A DNA stretch of 64,000 nt from Arthrobacter sp. AZCC_0090 (GTDB lineage Bacteria > Actinomycetota > Actinomycetes > Actinomycetales > Micrococcaceae): assembly GCF_014207375.1 (NCBI RefSeq), contig NZ_JACHEE010000006.1, positions 248,001-312,000 on the forward strand. The letters are read 5' to 3'. Under the pieces are notes generated by a model. The model saw only the letters and a program-made list of their open reading frames with translations, was not told the origin of the DNA and ran no database searches. Below are positions 46,083 to 55,434 of this stretch, in pieces (positions within the stretch are counted from its first letter, which is position 1; each line of letters begins with the position of its first letter). The position numbers and the translations under genes were made by a program.

Positions 46083-46868
46083 TCAGCGCTCCAGGACAGC
46101 GCTGAGGAAGCGGCGGGTACGCTCCTGGACGGGGTTTGCCATGATCTCAGCCGGGCGGCCCTCTTCGATGATGTGCCCATCCGCCATGACGACGAGGTGG
46201 TCAGAGACATCGCGCGCGAACTGCATCTCGTGTGTGACCACGATCATGGTCATTCCGCCTGCGGCCAGTTCCCGCATGACGGCCAGGACTTCGAGGCCCA
46301 CTTCCGGGTCGAGGGCGCTGGTCGGTTCGTCGAAGAGCATCGCCCGGGGGTTCAGCGCCAGCGCCCGCACAATCGCGATGCGCTGCTGCTGACCGCCCGA
46401 GCATCGGTCAGGGTGCTGATGTGCCTTTTCCCGGAGCCCTACTCGGTCCAGGAGAGTGAGGGCGCGTTCTTCGGCTTCCTCCCGGCTGCGTCCGAGGATC
46501 TTCTCCTGCGGAAAGGCTACGTTGCGAAGGACGCTCATGTGGGGGAACAGGTTGAAGGACTGGAAAACCATCCCGACCTGGCGGCGGAGGTCAAGGAGGG
46601 CTCGGTCGCTGACCCTTGCTCGCGCCTCGACGGTGGTTGTCCCGACGGTGATCGTGCCCTCGTCGGGGGTTTCAAGCAGATTGATGCAGCGCAGCAGGGT
46701 GCTCTTTCCCGAACCGGAGGGACCGATCAGTGCTGTGACGCTGCCTGGCTTGACGTTAATGGAGATGTTGTCGAGAACCCGGTTGTCGCCGTAGCTCTTG
46801 GAGAGGTTCGTGATCGTCACGCCTGCGGACGTGACCTGTTGCGATTCCGTAATCAACTGCTGGGACAC
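46083..46868 (-). CDS. Polar amino acid ABC transporter ATP-binding protein
   Basis: A 261-residue ABC ATPase of the GlnQ/HisP group. Walker A is [15 protein letters not shown] (about 50), the Q-loop is [14 protein letters not shown], the signature is RCSGGQQQR (about 158) and Walker B is [14 protein letters not shown] (about 180); the D-loop and switch His ([12 protein letters not shown]) are intact. The start is GTG 46868 with AAGGAG in front. A 13-base-pair hairpin (46889-46918) separates it from the binding-protein gene upstream. Confidence 0.93.
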   Translation of the reverse strand: MSQQLITESQQVTSAGVTITNLSKSYGDNRVLDNISINVKPGSVTALIGPSGSGKSTLLRCINLLETPDEGTITVGTTTVEARARVSDRALLDLRRQVGMVFQSFNLFPHMSVLRNVAFPQEKILGRSREEAEERALTLLDRVGLREKAHQHPDRCSGGQQQRIAIVRALALNPRAMLFDEPTSALDPEVGLEVLAVMRELAAGGMTMIVVTHEMQFARDVSDHLVVMADGHIIEEGRPAEIMANPVQERTRRFLSAVLER

Positions 46869-46888
46869 GGAGGAACTCCTTGGGGATA

Positions 46889-46918
46889 AGCGGGGCGCCG
46901 AGCGGTCGGCGCCCCGCT
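46889..46918 (-). promoter_or_regulatory. Hairpin between binding-protein and ATPase genes
   Basis: AGCGGGGCGCCGA (46889-46901) and TCGGCGCCCCGCT (46906-46918) are perfect 13-base arms with a GCGG loop, seven bases after the binding-protein stop. As in the ABC operon at 21342-21370, it probably sets the ratio of binding protein to channel. Confidence 0.7.
46893..46910. repeat. 18-bp direct repeat, copy 1
   Basis: GGGCGCCGAGCGGTCGGC is found here, just downstream of the binding-protein gene, and exactly again at 47864-47881, just upstream of it. The copy here forms part of the hairpin at 46889-46918. Confidence 0.9.
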
Positions 46919-46925
46919 GAGGGGG

Positions 46926-47804
46926 TCAACGAATGGAGGCTGCGGCCTTGTCTGCTGGCACAAGGAGCTCGGCCGGGAGGTCGTATTTCGCCAGGAGGGC
47001 GGTGAGGGTCCCGTCCGTGCGGTAGGAGTCGATCAGGGCGCTGAAGGCGTTGGACAGCGTGGTGTTCTCCTTTGCGACGGGGAAGGCGATGGTTGGCTGC
47101 GCCGTTGTGATCGCTACCCGGTCATCCTTCTTGGCAGGCTCCACCTTGAAGTCGGTCCCCTTATAGGCGGCGACGGCGACGGCGTACCCGTCGAGCGAGG
47201 CCTGTAGGCGCCCGTTCATCAGGTCCTGCTTCATTTCGACGGTACCCGGGTACTGCTTGAGGTTCCCGCCCAGGACCTTGGTCATGTCCTCGTTCCAGGA
47301 GAATCCGGTGCCGGTTCCGACGGCCCCGGGCGACTGGAGGTCGGAAACGGTTGAGGCGTCCTTCTTGGAGACGATGCCCATGGTGTCGTAGAAGGTCGGC
47401 GTCGTGTAGCCGACCTGCTTGGCGCGGGCCGCGGTGACGTACCACCCGCCGGTGCTGATGTCGGTCCGCTTTTGTTCGCTGATCATCGGGATGCCGTTGG
47501 CGTAGGTGATAGGAACGTAAGCGACGTTGAGGCATTCTGCTGCGGCAAGCTTTGTCACAACATCGATTTCCAGGCCCGAGGCGCTGGTCCCCTCGGTCTT
47601 GGTGTAGGGCGGGTTCTCGGGGACGCCCACGGTCAGCGTGCCGGGGGTGTAAGTCGTTAGTCCCTTGTCCTTCGGGGTGCAATTGGATGAGACGGCGGGC
47701 GCGGCCGATGTGGCGGCCTCGCACCCTGAAAGGGCGACGGCGGCGGCGATGACGCCGAGGAAGGCAACGGTGCGGAATGTGCGGGGCTTCGGGGTGGGGA
47801 TCAT
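46926..47804 (-). CDS. Amino acid ABC transporter substrate-binding lipoprotein
   Basis: A 292-residue family 3 solute-binding protein. The signal ends in the lipobox VALSGC (Cys about 28). The mature part has the family pattern LTVGVPENPPYTK, ASGLEIDVVTKLAA, ISEQKRTDISTGGWYVTAAR and a final SALIDSYRTDGTLTALLAKY. ATG 47804 with AGGAAG in front is the start. It is the first gene of the importer operon, divergent from the LysR gene at 48108. Cargo is a polar or acidic amino acid or related compound; with a racemase in the operon a D-form is possible. Confidence 0.92.
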   Translation of the reverse strand: MIPTPKPRTFRTVAFLGVIAAAVALSGCEAATSAAPAVSSNCTPKDKGLTTYTPGTLTVGVPENPPYTKTEGTSASGLEIDVVTKLAAAECLNVAYVPITYANGIPMISEQKRTDISTGGWYVTAARAKQVGYTTPTFYDTMGIVSKKDASTVSDLQSPGAVGTGTGFSWNEDMTKVLGGNLKQYPGTVEMKQDLMNGRLQASLDGYAVAVAAYKGTDFKVEPAKKDDRVAITTAQPTIAFPVAKENTTLSNAFSALIDSYRTDGTLTALLAKYDLPAELLVPADKAAASIR

Positions 47805-48107
47805 GGCGGGGTAGCTTCCTTTGCTTGGGCGGTGCTTCCGGGAAAGGCGCGCTCGGACCACGTGGGCGCCGAGCGGTCGGCTGGGAGATTCAGAACCGAA
47901 TGGCGGAGAGATATTCAGGCTGGACGGGTTCTGTGGTGAAGCGGGGGCGTCGCCGGTGCGGCGGCGATTGTGACGGAGAGATTGTTCGTTTTCATCTCAC
48001 GAAGCGTTTCCCTGCGTTGGTCACCAAGTACATCAACCGTGATAGTTAGGAGCAATGTGGAGTATCTTGTGGGAGACAAAGGATGTTCCTATAGATAGGG
48101 GGCCTGC
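47805..48107. promoter_or_regulatory. Divergent region between amino acid importer and LysR gene
   Basis: This 303-base gap holds the second copy of the 18-bp repeat (47864-47881) and, toward the LysR gene, a good promoter: TTGTGG (48067-48072), 17 bases, TATAGA (48090-48095), putting the start at about 48102, only six bases before the GTG. No gene is seen. Confidence 0.6.
47864..47881. repeat. 18-bp direct repeat, copy 2
   Basis: Exact second copy of GGGCGCCGAGCGGTCGGC, 60 bases upstream of the binding-protein start. The two copies flank the whole gene. Confidence 0.9.
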
Positions 48108-49052
48108 GTGCCTCTCCCAACGATCAGGCAGCTTGAGTACTTCGTCACGGCCGCCCGCCTGCGTACGTTCGCTGCCGCGGCCGAAGCGCATCACATCGCC
48201 CAGCCGAGCTTGTCCGAGCAGATCGCAGCACTCGAACGGACACTCGAGGTTGCCCTGTTCACACGCACCGCACGGAAACTGATCCTCACCGACGCAGGTC
48301 AGGAACTTCTGCCCCTTGCCGAAAGGGCGATCGCCGACGTCGTCTCTATGGCTGAGACGAGCCGGCGAGTCCGTTCACTCGAGGAGGGGACGGTGTCCTT
48401 CGGGACGTTCAGCAGCGCCCATCTGTACCTGCTGACCGAGCTGATCGAAGAGTTTCGGGCCCAACACCCCGGAGTCCGCATCCGGGTGACCGGCTTGAAC
48501 TCATCGGAGGTCGCCGACGCAGTGCGCGAGGGCAATCTCGAGGCAGGACTGGTCCAGCTCCCCATCGACAGCCGCGAACTCGTGGTGACGCAGTCCGTAT
48601 TCGTGGACCAGGTGGTCTACGTCTCGCGACGGGAGGAGCACACCCGCGAGCCGGTCGAGATAACCACACTCGCGCAGCGCCCGCTGATCCTCTCCGAATC
48701 GCGCTGGTCCCATGACGATCCGCTGCGCGTCTCGCTCTTGGAGCGTGCCCAATCGGCCGGCGTGACTCTCGACCCCATCGTCGAGGTGGAATTCCAGACC
48801 CATGCACTCGAGCTCGCGGCGAAGGGCGTTGGAGACTCCCTCGTATCCTTCCACGTGGGACGCTCGCTCATCGCCGAGCACGGACTCTTCTGGGCTCCGT
48901 TGGAGCCCCCCGTGACCGAGCATTACGCCTTCATCACACGTCGGGCGGGCGCCGTCTCGCCGGCCACCGCCGAATTCATGCGATTGGCCCGGCGCATCCT
49001 CGCCCGGCTTCAGATGGCTCGGACCCGGCCCACCGGCCTCGCCTCCGACTGA
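48108..49052 (+). CDS. LysR family transcriptional regulator
   Basis: A 314-residue regulator with the N-terminal winged helix (LPTIRQLEYFVTAARLRTFA, AQPSLSEQIAALERTL) and a complete effector domain (VSFGTFSSAHLYLL, LNSSEVADAVREGNLEAGLV). It starts with GTG 48108 immediately behind a good promoter, so it is nearly leaderless. It is divergent from the amino acid importer and is followed by a hairpin (49177-49198) before the dehydrogenase/monooxygenase operon. Control of the importer is the first guess; control of the downstream operon is also possible. Confidence 0.92.
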   Translation: MPLPTIRQLEYFVTAARLRTFAAAAEAHHIAQPSLSEQIAALERTLEVALFTRTARKLILTDAGQELLPLAERAIADVVSMAETSRRVRSLEEGTVSFGTFSSAHLYLLTELIEEFRAQHPGVRIRVTGLNSSEVADAVREGNLEAGLVQLPIDSRELVVTQSVFVDQVVYVSRREEHTREPVEITTLAQRPLILSESRWSHDDPLRVSLLERAQSAGVTLDPIVEVEFQTHALELAAKGVGDSLVSFHVGRSLIAEHGLFWAPLEPPVTEHYAFITRRAGAVSPATAEFMRLARRILARLQMARTRPTGLASD

Positions 49053-49176
49053 ATTGCATCACCTGCGGGAAGCAGACCCGCTGACGCGGCCCTGGCCGCG
49101 AAATCACGCGACGCGGAGTTCGGGCTTAGATCGCATCCCTAGGAAAAACCTTTGGCTGGCCCTCCCATCTGGCCGT

Positions 49177-49198
49177 AGACGGGCCTTTTGGCCCGTCT
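49177..49198 (+). terminator. Hairpin after the LysR gene
   Basis: AGACGGGCC (49177-49185), a TTTT loop and GGCCCGTCT (49190-49198) form a perfect nine-base-pair stem 125 bases after the LysR stop and 70 bases before the next start. No T run follows. Confidence 0.65.
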
Positions 49199-49268
49199 GA
49201 TACTGGATTATCAGCAGTTTTCAAGTGATCTGCTGCACAACGAGCCAGTCCAGACTAAGGAATTTTCT

Positions 49269-49988
49269 ATGATGCTTGCTTCGAACCTGGGAATCGCGAT
49301 CGTCACGGGTGCCGCGAGCGGCATGGGACGGTCGGCCTCGGAGGCCCTTGTCAAGGAGGGCTGGGACGTCCTGGCCCTCGACCGGGTGTCAACCGAGTTC
49401 GAGGTCGCAGGGGAAACGATCCGAACGGTCGAGGTGGACGTCACCAATCGTGACCAAGTCCGGGACGCCATAGCAGAATATGTCGCCAGCACCTCGAAGG
49501 AAGTCGGCCTCCTGGCGAACGTTGCCGGAATCTACCCGCCTAGCACCTTGGCCGACTTCACCGAGGACCTCTACCGCAGGATTTTTGACGTCAACGTGCT
49601 GGGCATCCTGAACACGACCGCGGAGGCCGTGGCCCATATGCCCAACGGAGGAGCTGTCGTCAACTTCGCCTCCGTCGACGCGTTCGCAGTCTCTCCCGGC
49701 CAGCTTCTCTACGGCGCATCCAAGGCAGCCGTCGTCATGCTGACCAAGGAGCTGGCCCTCGAGCTGGCGCCCCGGGGGATCCGCGTCAATGCGATCGCCC
49801 CAGGATGGGTTAACACCCCCGGCAATGCGGCCACCGGGCGCATGGAAGCAACGTCTGCCGGCATCCCGCTGGGCCGCGTGGCGGAGCCCGAGGAGATCGC
49901 CCGGTGGGTGGCGATCCTGGCAAGCCCTGACGCGTCCTTCATGACAGGGGAGACCATCGTCCTCTCCGGCGGCGATGTCCTCCGCTGA
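49269..49988 (+). CDS. SDR family oxidoreductase
   Basis: A 239-residue short-chain dehydrogenase. TGAASGMGR (about 10-18) binds the cofactor; LANVAGIYPP stands for NNAG; Ser in NFASVDAFA and YGASK (about 155-159) form the active site; and SFMTGETIVLSGGDV ends the fold. The DVLALDRVS acidic residue after the second strand suggests NAD preference. The ATG at 49269 (AAGGAA before it) is chosen over an upstream ATG that lies inside the terminator hairpin. First gene of an operon with a flavin monooxygenase, MFS transporter, glutamate dehydrogenase and another SDR. Confidence 0.9.
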   Translation: MMLASNLGIAIVTGAASGMGRSASEALVKEGWDVLALDRVSTEFEVAGETIRTVEVDVTNRDQVRDAIAEYVASTSKEVGLLANVAGIYPPSTLADFTEDLYRRIFDVNVLGILNTTAEAVAHMPNGGAVVNFASVDAFAVSPGQLLYGASKAAVVMLTKELALELAPRGIRVNAIAPGWVNTPGNAATGRMEATSAGIPLGRVAEPEEIARWVAILASPDASFMTGETIVLSGGDVLR

Positions 49989-50031
49989 CCATCCCGCGCA
50001 CTCCATTTCATCCGGAAGGAACACGAACACT

Positions 50032-51330
50032 ATGAGCACCTACTGCGTGATCGGCGCCGGCGCGGCCGGCCTGTCCGCCCTCGACGTCCTGACCCAGCGA
50101 GGCTTCGACGTGGACTGCTACGAGAAGAGCGACCGCGTCGGCGGGCACTGGAACACCGACTACGACGCCCTGCACCTGATCACTTCACGCAACCAGACAA
50201 TCTTCGAGGACTTCCCGATGCCCCGGGACTACCCGCACTTCCCGCGGCGCGACCAGATCCGCGACTACATTGCTTCGTTCGCGAAGGCGCGAGGGCATGA
50301 CCAGCGGATCATGTTCAACACCGAAGTTCTGTCCGTCACCCCCGTTGAAACCGACGGACCACTGGGGTCAGCAGGGTGGAAAGTGACCACGTCCAAAGGC
50401 GCGGGGATCTACGACGGGGTGCTGATCGCCCCGGGCCATCTGTGGAATCCCAAGATTCCGTCCGTGTCCGGCACCTTCGCCGGAAAGCAGATCCACTCGA
50501 GCGCCTACAAGAACGTCGGCGACATCCAAGGGACGCGGGTGCTGGTAGTCGGCGCTGGCAACTCTGGCTGCGACCTCGCCGTCGACGTCGCACAACACCG
50601 GCTCGAAGCCGATGTCCTCATCCGGCACGGGGCGTATTTCCAGCCGAAAATGTATTTCGGCCGCCCGCGCGCCGAACTGGACTTCATGGCCGAGTTCTCG
50701 CCCTCCGAGCAGGACCTCATTGCGCGGCTGCTCGCCCGCGTCTCGATCGGCCAGAACGCCGACTACCCCGGACTCCCGGTGCCCGAGCACCGCGCCCTCG
50801 CCGACGGTCCTGCCGTAGTGAACGACCTGCTGCTGTACTGGATCCACCACGGCCGCGTCGGGGTGATCGGCCAGGGCATTGAGCGCTTCGACGGGCATAC
50901 CGTACATTTCTCCGACGGTTCGTCCAAGGACTACGACACGATCCTGTGGGCCACAGGCTTCCACTCCAGCTTGCCGTTCCTCGATGACGCACTTGTCCCA
51001 CGGCGCAAGGGCAATCCGCTGCGCTATGGCGCGGGCATCATCCCGCAAGGACTCGAGAAGCTCTACTACATCGGGATGACCGCCCCCCGCGGCCCGCAGA
51101 TCCCCGTCTATGGCGTCCAGGCCAAAATCGTCGCGCGGATGATCGCGATGCACGAAGACTCCGGGGGCGGCGACGCCGGCATCGCCGCCTACCTGGGGCG
51201 GCTCCAGGTAGCGGATGACCGCATCGACATCCCCCGCGACATCTGGAATGACCAGATCGCCGACACCGGGCGGCTGCTCGACGCGTTCGCAGCCACGGCC
51301 CCGGCGAACCCGGCAACGCTCGCGAAGTGA
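50032..51330 (+). CDS. Flavin-containing monooxygenase (FMO type)
   Basis: A 432-residue NADPH- and FAD-dependent monooxygenase. The FAD motif is VIGAGAAGLSALD (about 5-17), the FMO fingerprint is FAGKQIHSSAYKN (about 150-162) which matches FxGxxxHxxxY, the NADPH motif is VVGAGNSGCDLA (about 175), and TILWATGFHS (about 305) is the C-terminal motif. It would oxygenate a nitrogen or sulfur atom, or insert oxygen beside a carbonyl. GGAAGGAA precedes the ATG. Flanked by two SDR dehydrogenases and glutamate dehydrogenase, it probably opens a nitrogen-containing or ketone compound; the substrate is unknown. Confidence 0.92.
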   Translation: MSTYCVIGAGAAGLSALDVLTQRGFDVDCYEKSDRVGGHWNTDYDALHLITSRNQTIFEDFPMPRDYPHFPRRDQIRDYIASFAKARGHDQRIMFNTEVLSVTPVETDGPLGSAGWKVTTSKGAGIYDGVLIAPGHLWNPKIPSVSGTFAGKQIHSSAYKNVGDIQGTRVLVVGAGNSGCDLAVDVAQHRLEADVLIRHGAYFQPKMYFGRPRAELDFMAEFSPSEQDLIARLLARVSIGQNADYPGLPVPEHRALADGPAVVNDLLLYWIHHGRVGVIGQGIERFDGHTVHFSDGSSKDYDTILWATGFHSSLPFLDDALVPRRKGNPLRYGAGIIPQGLEKLYYIGMTAPRGPQIPVYGVQAKIVARMIAMHEDSGGGDAGIAAYLGRLQVADDRIDIPRDIWNDQIADTGRLLDAFAATAPANPATLAK

Positions 51331-51393
51331 AGCATCCCGTCCAGCCCGACGGAGCGCTGCAAACCCCGTGACCCGAAACCCCAAGGACCCCCA

Positions 51394-52800
51394 ATGAGCA
51401 GTACCCACCTCATCGACGACAGCCCGCTCACGAAATATCACAAACGGCTGATCGCGGCCTGCTCGGGTGGGCCGTTCCTGGACGGCTTCCTGCTGAGCAT
51501 TATCGGCGTTGCATTGACCGGGGCCAGCGCCGACCTCGCACTGGGCGCAGCAACTATCGGCATCGCAGGTGCCGTATCCCTCGTCGGGCTCTTTGTCGGC
51601 AGCCTGGTCTTTGGCCCCATCACAGACAGGATCGGCCGGCGGGTGATGTACACAGCCGACCTGCTGGTGATGATTGCTGCGTCCGTTGCGTGCCTGTGGA
51701 TCCAGGTTGGCTGGCAGTTGATAGCCCTCCGCTTTGTGGTCGGACTCGCGGTCGGCGCCGACTATCCCATCGCCACCTCACTGCTTACCGAGTGGATGCC
51801 CAAGAAGAATCGAGGGTCCACGATCGGGCTGCTGTCCGTGGTCTGGCTCGTTGGCGCGATCGTCGCCTACTTTGTCGGCTTCGCGTTCACCAGCGCATTC
51901 GGTAACGGCTCCTGGCGGTGGATGCTTGCCAGTGGCGCCGTGTTCGGCGTGATCGTCATGCTGCTCCGCATGGGGGCGCATGAATCCCCCAGATGGCTCA
52001 TCATCAGAGGGCGTATCGAAGAGGCGCGCAGGGACATTTCCTCGGTGCTCGGCCGCGAAGTCACCACCGAGGAAATCACGGACATGGTGGCTCAGGAAGA
52101 GCCGCAGCGCCGTGCCCGGCTCACTGATCTGTTTCACGGCATGAACTTGCGCCGAATCCTCTTCTGCGGCCTGACCTGGATGTGCTTCGCCATCCCGCAA
52201 TTCGCCCTGTTCACCTATGGTCCGATCATCCTCTCGCATCTTGGCTTCGGCGAAGACACAGCCGGGGCGACGCTTGGACAGATCGTCCTCAACCTCGGAT
52301 TCCTCCTTGGATCCTTCCCGGGGATGAAATGGGTGGAGAGCCGTGGCAGGCGTCCGCTGATCCTCGGAAGCTTCCTCTTCGGGGCCCTCGCCCTCCTTCC
52401 GCTGGGCATCTGGCCGGATGCTCCCGGATGGTTCGTGATGACGTTCTTCTTCCTCTTCGCACTGATCAACGGCGCCGGAAACATCCTGGTATTCATCTAC
52501 CCGAATGAGCTCTTCCCCACCCAACTTCGTGCCAGTGCCGTTGGCCTGGCCACGGCGGTCAGCCGTATCGGCGCGGCCGTTGGCACGTACCTCGTCCCGG
52601 TCGCCCTTATCGGACTCGGCACCGGGCCCACCATGCTTATCGGGGCCGGGCTGACCTTCCTGGGCTTTGTGATCAGCATCTTCTGGGCAGAAGAAACCCG
52701 CAACCGCAACCTCACTTCTGCGGCCCAGTCCCCGGCGGGCGGCGCCACGGCATCCGTCTCCCACTTCCGAGCTAAAGCAGCCGGCAAGTTAGCGCTTTAG
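51394..52800 (+). CDS. MFS transporter (sugar porter-like)
   Basis: A 468-residue, twelve-span major facilitator. It has the sugar/metabolite porter motifs: FGPITDRIGRRVMY between spans 2 and 3, RFVVGLAVGADYP in span 4, AHESPRWLIIRGRIEEARR in the central loop, WVESRGRRPL between spans 8 and 9 and PNELFPTQLRASAVGL after span 10. AAGGA precedes the ATG. Sitting between the monooxygenase and glutamate dehydrogenase genes, it is probably the importer for the compound broken down by this operon. Confidence 0.9.
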   Translation: MSSTHLIDDSPLTKYHKRLIAACSGGPFLDGFLLSIIGVALTGASADLALGAATIGIAGAVSLVGLFVGSLVFGPITDRIGRRVMYTADLLVMIAASVACLWIQVGWQLIALRFVVGLAVGADYPIATSLLTEWMPKKNRGSTIGLLSVVWLVGAIVAYFVGFAFTSAFGNGSWRWMLASGAVFGVIVMLLRMGAHESPRWLIIRGRIEEARRDISSVLGREVTTEEITDMVAQEEPQRRARLTDLFHGMNLRRILFCGLTWMCFAIPQFALFTYGPIILSHLGFGEDTAGATLGQIVLNLGFLLGSFPGMKWVESRGRRPLILGSFLFGALALLPLGIWPDAPGWFVMTFFFLFALINGAGNILVFIYPNELFPTQLRASAVGLATAVSRIGAAVGTYLVPVALIGLGTGPTMLIGAGLTFLGFVISIFWAEETRNRNLTSAAQSPAGGATASVSHFRAKAAGKLAL

Positions 52801-54228
<1,428 letters not shown>

Positions 54229-54299
54229 GACCGACACAAGGAAGTTTCGTTGTCGAAGTGGATGACGCCCACCAGCATGGCTTCAACCGAAAGGGAAAG

Positions 54300-55070
54300 A
54301 TGTCCACCGCCCCATCGCTCACTGATCTATCCCCCCGACGCCTCGTCGATCGCGTCGCTCTCATCACCGGCGCCGCCCGCGGCCAGGGAGCCGCCCACGC
54401 CTTCCGGCTGGCAAACGAAGGTGCGACGGTGTATCTCGCAGACGTCCTCGACGAAGACGGGCAGCAGACCGCCGAAGAACTCCGGGCCAAAGGCCGCGAC
54501 GCCACTTACCTTCATCTCGACGTCTCAAGCCCGGATGACTGGCATCGCGTCTACGAGGTGATCGACGCGAGGTTCGGGCGACTCGACATTCTCGTCAACA
54601 ACGCCGGCATCGTCCGTGTGACGAAGTTGGCTGAAGAATCGCTCGAGACATGGAACCGGATCCTCAACGTGAACCTTACTGGTCCGTTCCTCGGCATGCA
54701 GACGATGATCCCCCTTCTTCGAGCGGGCACTCGCAGCTCGATAGTGAACACCTCCTCGATCTTTGGACCGTCCGGAGCCATCGGTTACGCCTCATATGCG
54801 GCGAGCAAAGCCGGGCTCCTCGGGCTCACCCGGACAGCCGCCCTCGAACTCGCTCCGGATGGGATCCGGGTGAATGCCCTGGTGCCGGGAGGTGTGAGCA
54901 CCCCCATCAATGCCGCCGAACCGGAAAGCGGCGTGGTGCCGGAGACACCTCTCGGCCGGCGTGCGGACCCTGCCGAGCTTGCTGGAGCTGTAGCCTATCT
55001 CGTCAGCGATGACGCAAGCTTTGTCACGGGAACGGAACTCATCGTGGATGGCGGGTTCCTGGCGCGATGA
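54300..55070 (+). CDS. SDR family oxidoreductase
   Basis: A 256-residue short-chain dehydrogenase with TGAARGQGAAHAFRLA (about 19-34), an acidic YLADVLDED (NAD preference), NNAGIVRVTK, the active-site Ser in NTSSIFGPSG, YAASKAGLLGLT (Tyr/Lys about 158-162) and the end FVTGTELIVDGGFLAR. ATG 54300 follows AAAGGGAAAG. It closes the operon started at 49269. The TGAARGQG glycine motif (Q for I) is seen in carveol- and hydroxysteroid-type dehydrogenases, so an alcohol or alicyclic substrate is possible. Confidence 0.9.
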   Translation: MSTAPSLTDLSPRRLVDRVALITGAARGQGAAHAFRLANEGATVYLADVLDEDGQQTAEELRAKGRDATYLHLDVSSPDDWHRVYEVIDARFGRLDILVNNAGIVRVTKLAEESLETWNRILNVNLTGPFLGMQTMIPLLRAGTRSSIVNTSSIFGPSGAIGYASYAASKAGLLGLTRTAALELAPDGIRVNALVPGGVSTPINAAEPESGVVPETPLGRRADPAELAGAVAYLVSDDASFVTGTELIVDGGFLAR

Positions 55071-55093
55071 ACCCGTAAGGCCGGCATCCTCCG

Positions 55094-55191
55094 GGTACGT
55101 GGCCGAACGCACCGCGGAGGGCAAGAGCAAGCGGGAAATCATGCGCCGCCTCAAACGCTACGCGGCCCGGGAAATTAGGCTGTGGCCATGA
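55094..55191 (+). mobile_element. Transposase C-terminal remnant, IS110 type
   Basis: The stretch reads YVAERTAEGKSKREIMRRLK followed by RYAAREIRLWP and stop. TAEGKSKREI-x-R-x-LKRYxARE is the typical end of IS110-family transposases. Only about 32 residues remain and the end after ARE is altered; there is no start, no catalytic part and no matching terminal sequence. It lies 24 bases after the SDR stop. Confidence 0.75.
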
Positions 55192-55340
55192 CGTCGGCCG
55201 CGGCATCGAACAGGATGGAAAACAGATAGTGTGCGCAATGTGCACACTCTTGCCGTCGGACTGGGTCGTACATCGGTCGGACTGGCTCGGATTGGGGATG
55301 TTTTCGGGGGAGGGGCTGAGTATCAAGGGCGGGAATTCGG

Positions 55341-55362
55341 TTCGAGTCCCACCTCGGGCACA
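55341..55362 (+). other. tRNA 3'-end fragment (candidate attachment site)
   Basis: TTCGAGTCCCACCTCGGGCACA is the T-loop, 3' T-stem, 3' acceptor strand (CTCGGGC) and discriminator of a tRNA, best matching a tRNA-Leu-like acceptor. The 70 bases before it do not form the rest of a tRNA: there is no GCCCGAG 5' strand and the 5' T-stem does not pair. A terminator-like hairpin follows, as after a real tRNA gene. This is what site-specific integration at a tRNA 3' end leaves behind. Confidence 0.6.
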
Positions 55363-55376
55363 GCGTTTCCCACCTC

Positions 55377-55396
55377 AGGGGCCCTTTTTGGCCTCT
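55377..55396 (+). terminator. Terminator hairpin after the tRNA fragment
   Basis: AGGGGCC (55377-55383) pairs with GGCCTCT (55390-55396), one G-U pair, around a C-TTTTT loop. Its place 15 bases after the tRNA 3' end fits a tRNA gene terminator. Confidence 0.55.
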
Positions 55397-55399
55397 GAC

Positions 55400-55434
55400 T
55401 GTGTACAAATCATCTTTTTGATGTGTACAGATTA
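55400..55434. repeat. Two TGTGTACA-type direct repeats 22 bp apart
   Basis: TGTGTACAAATCA (55400-55412) and TGTGTACAGATTA (55422-55434) match at 11 of 13 positions and are 22 bases apart, that is two helix turns. Each contains the palindrome TGTACA. They directly follow the tRNA-type terminator and could bind a dimeric protein such as an integrase accessory factor or regulator. Confidence 0.6.

Noticed and set aside
50368..51441. 357-residue minus-strand frame opposite the flavin monooxygenase
   Set aside because: Shadow frame of a high-GC gene; low-complexity Val/Asp/Arg composition.
51778..52764. 328-residue minus-strand frame opposite the MFS transporter
   Set aside because: Shadow; highly charged low-complexity sequence without a start site.
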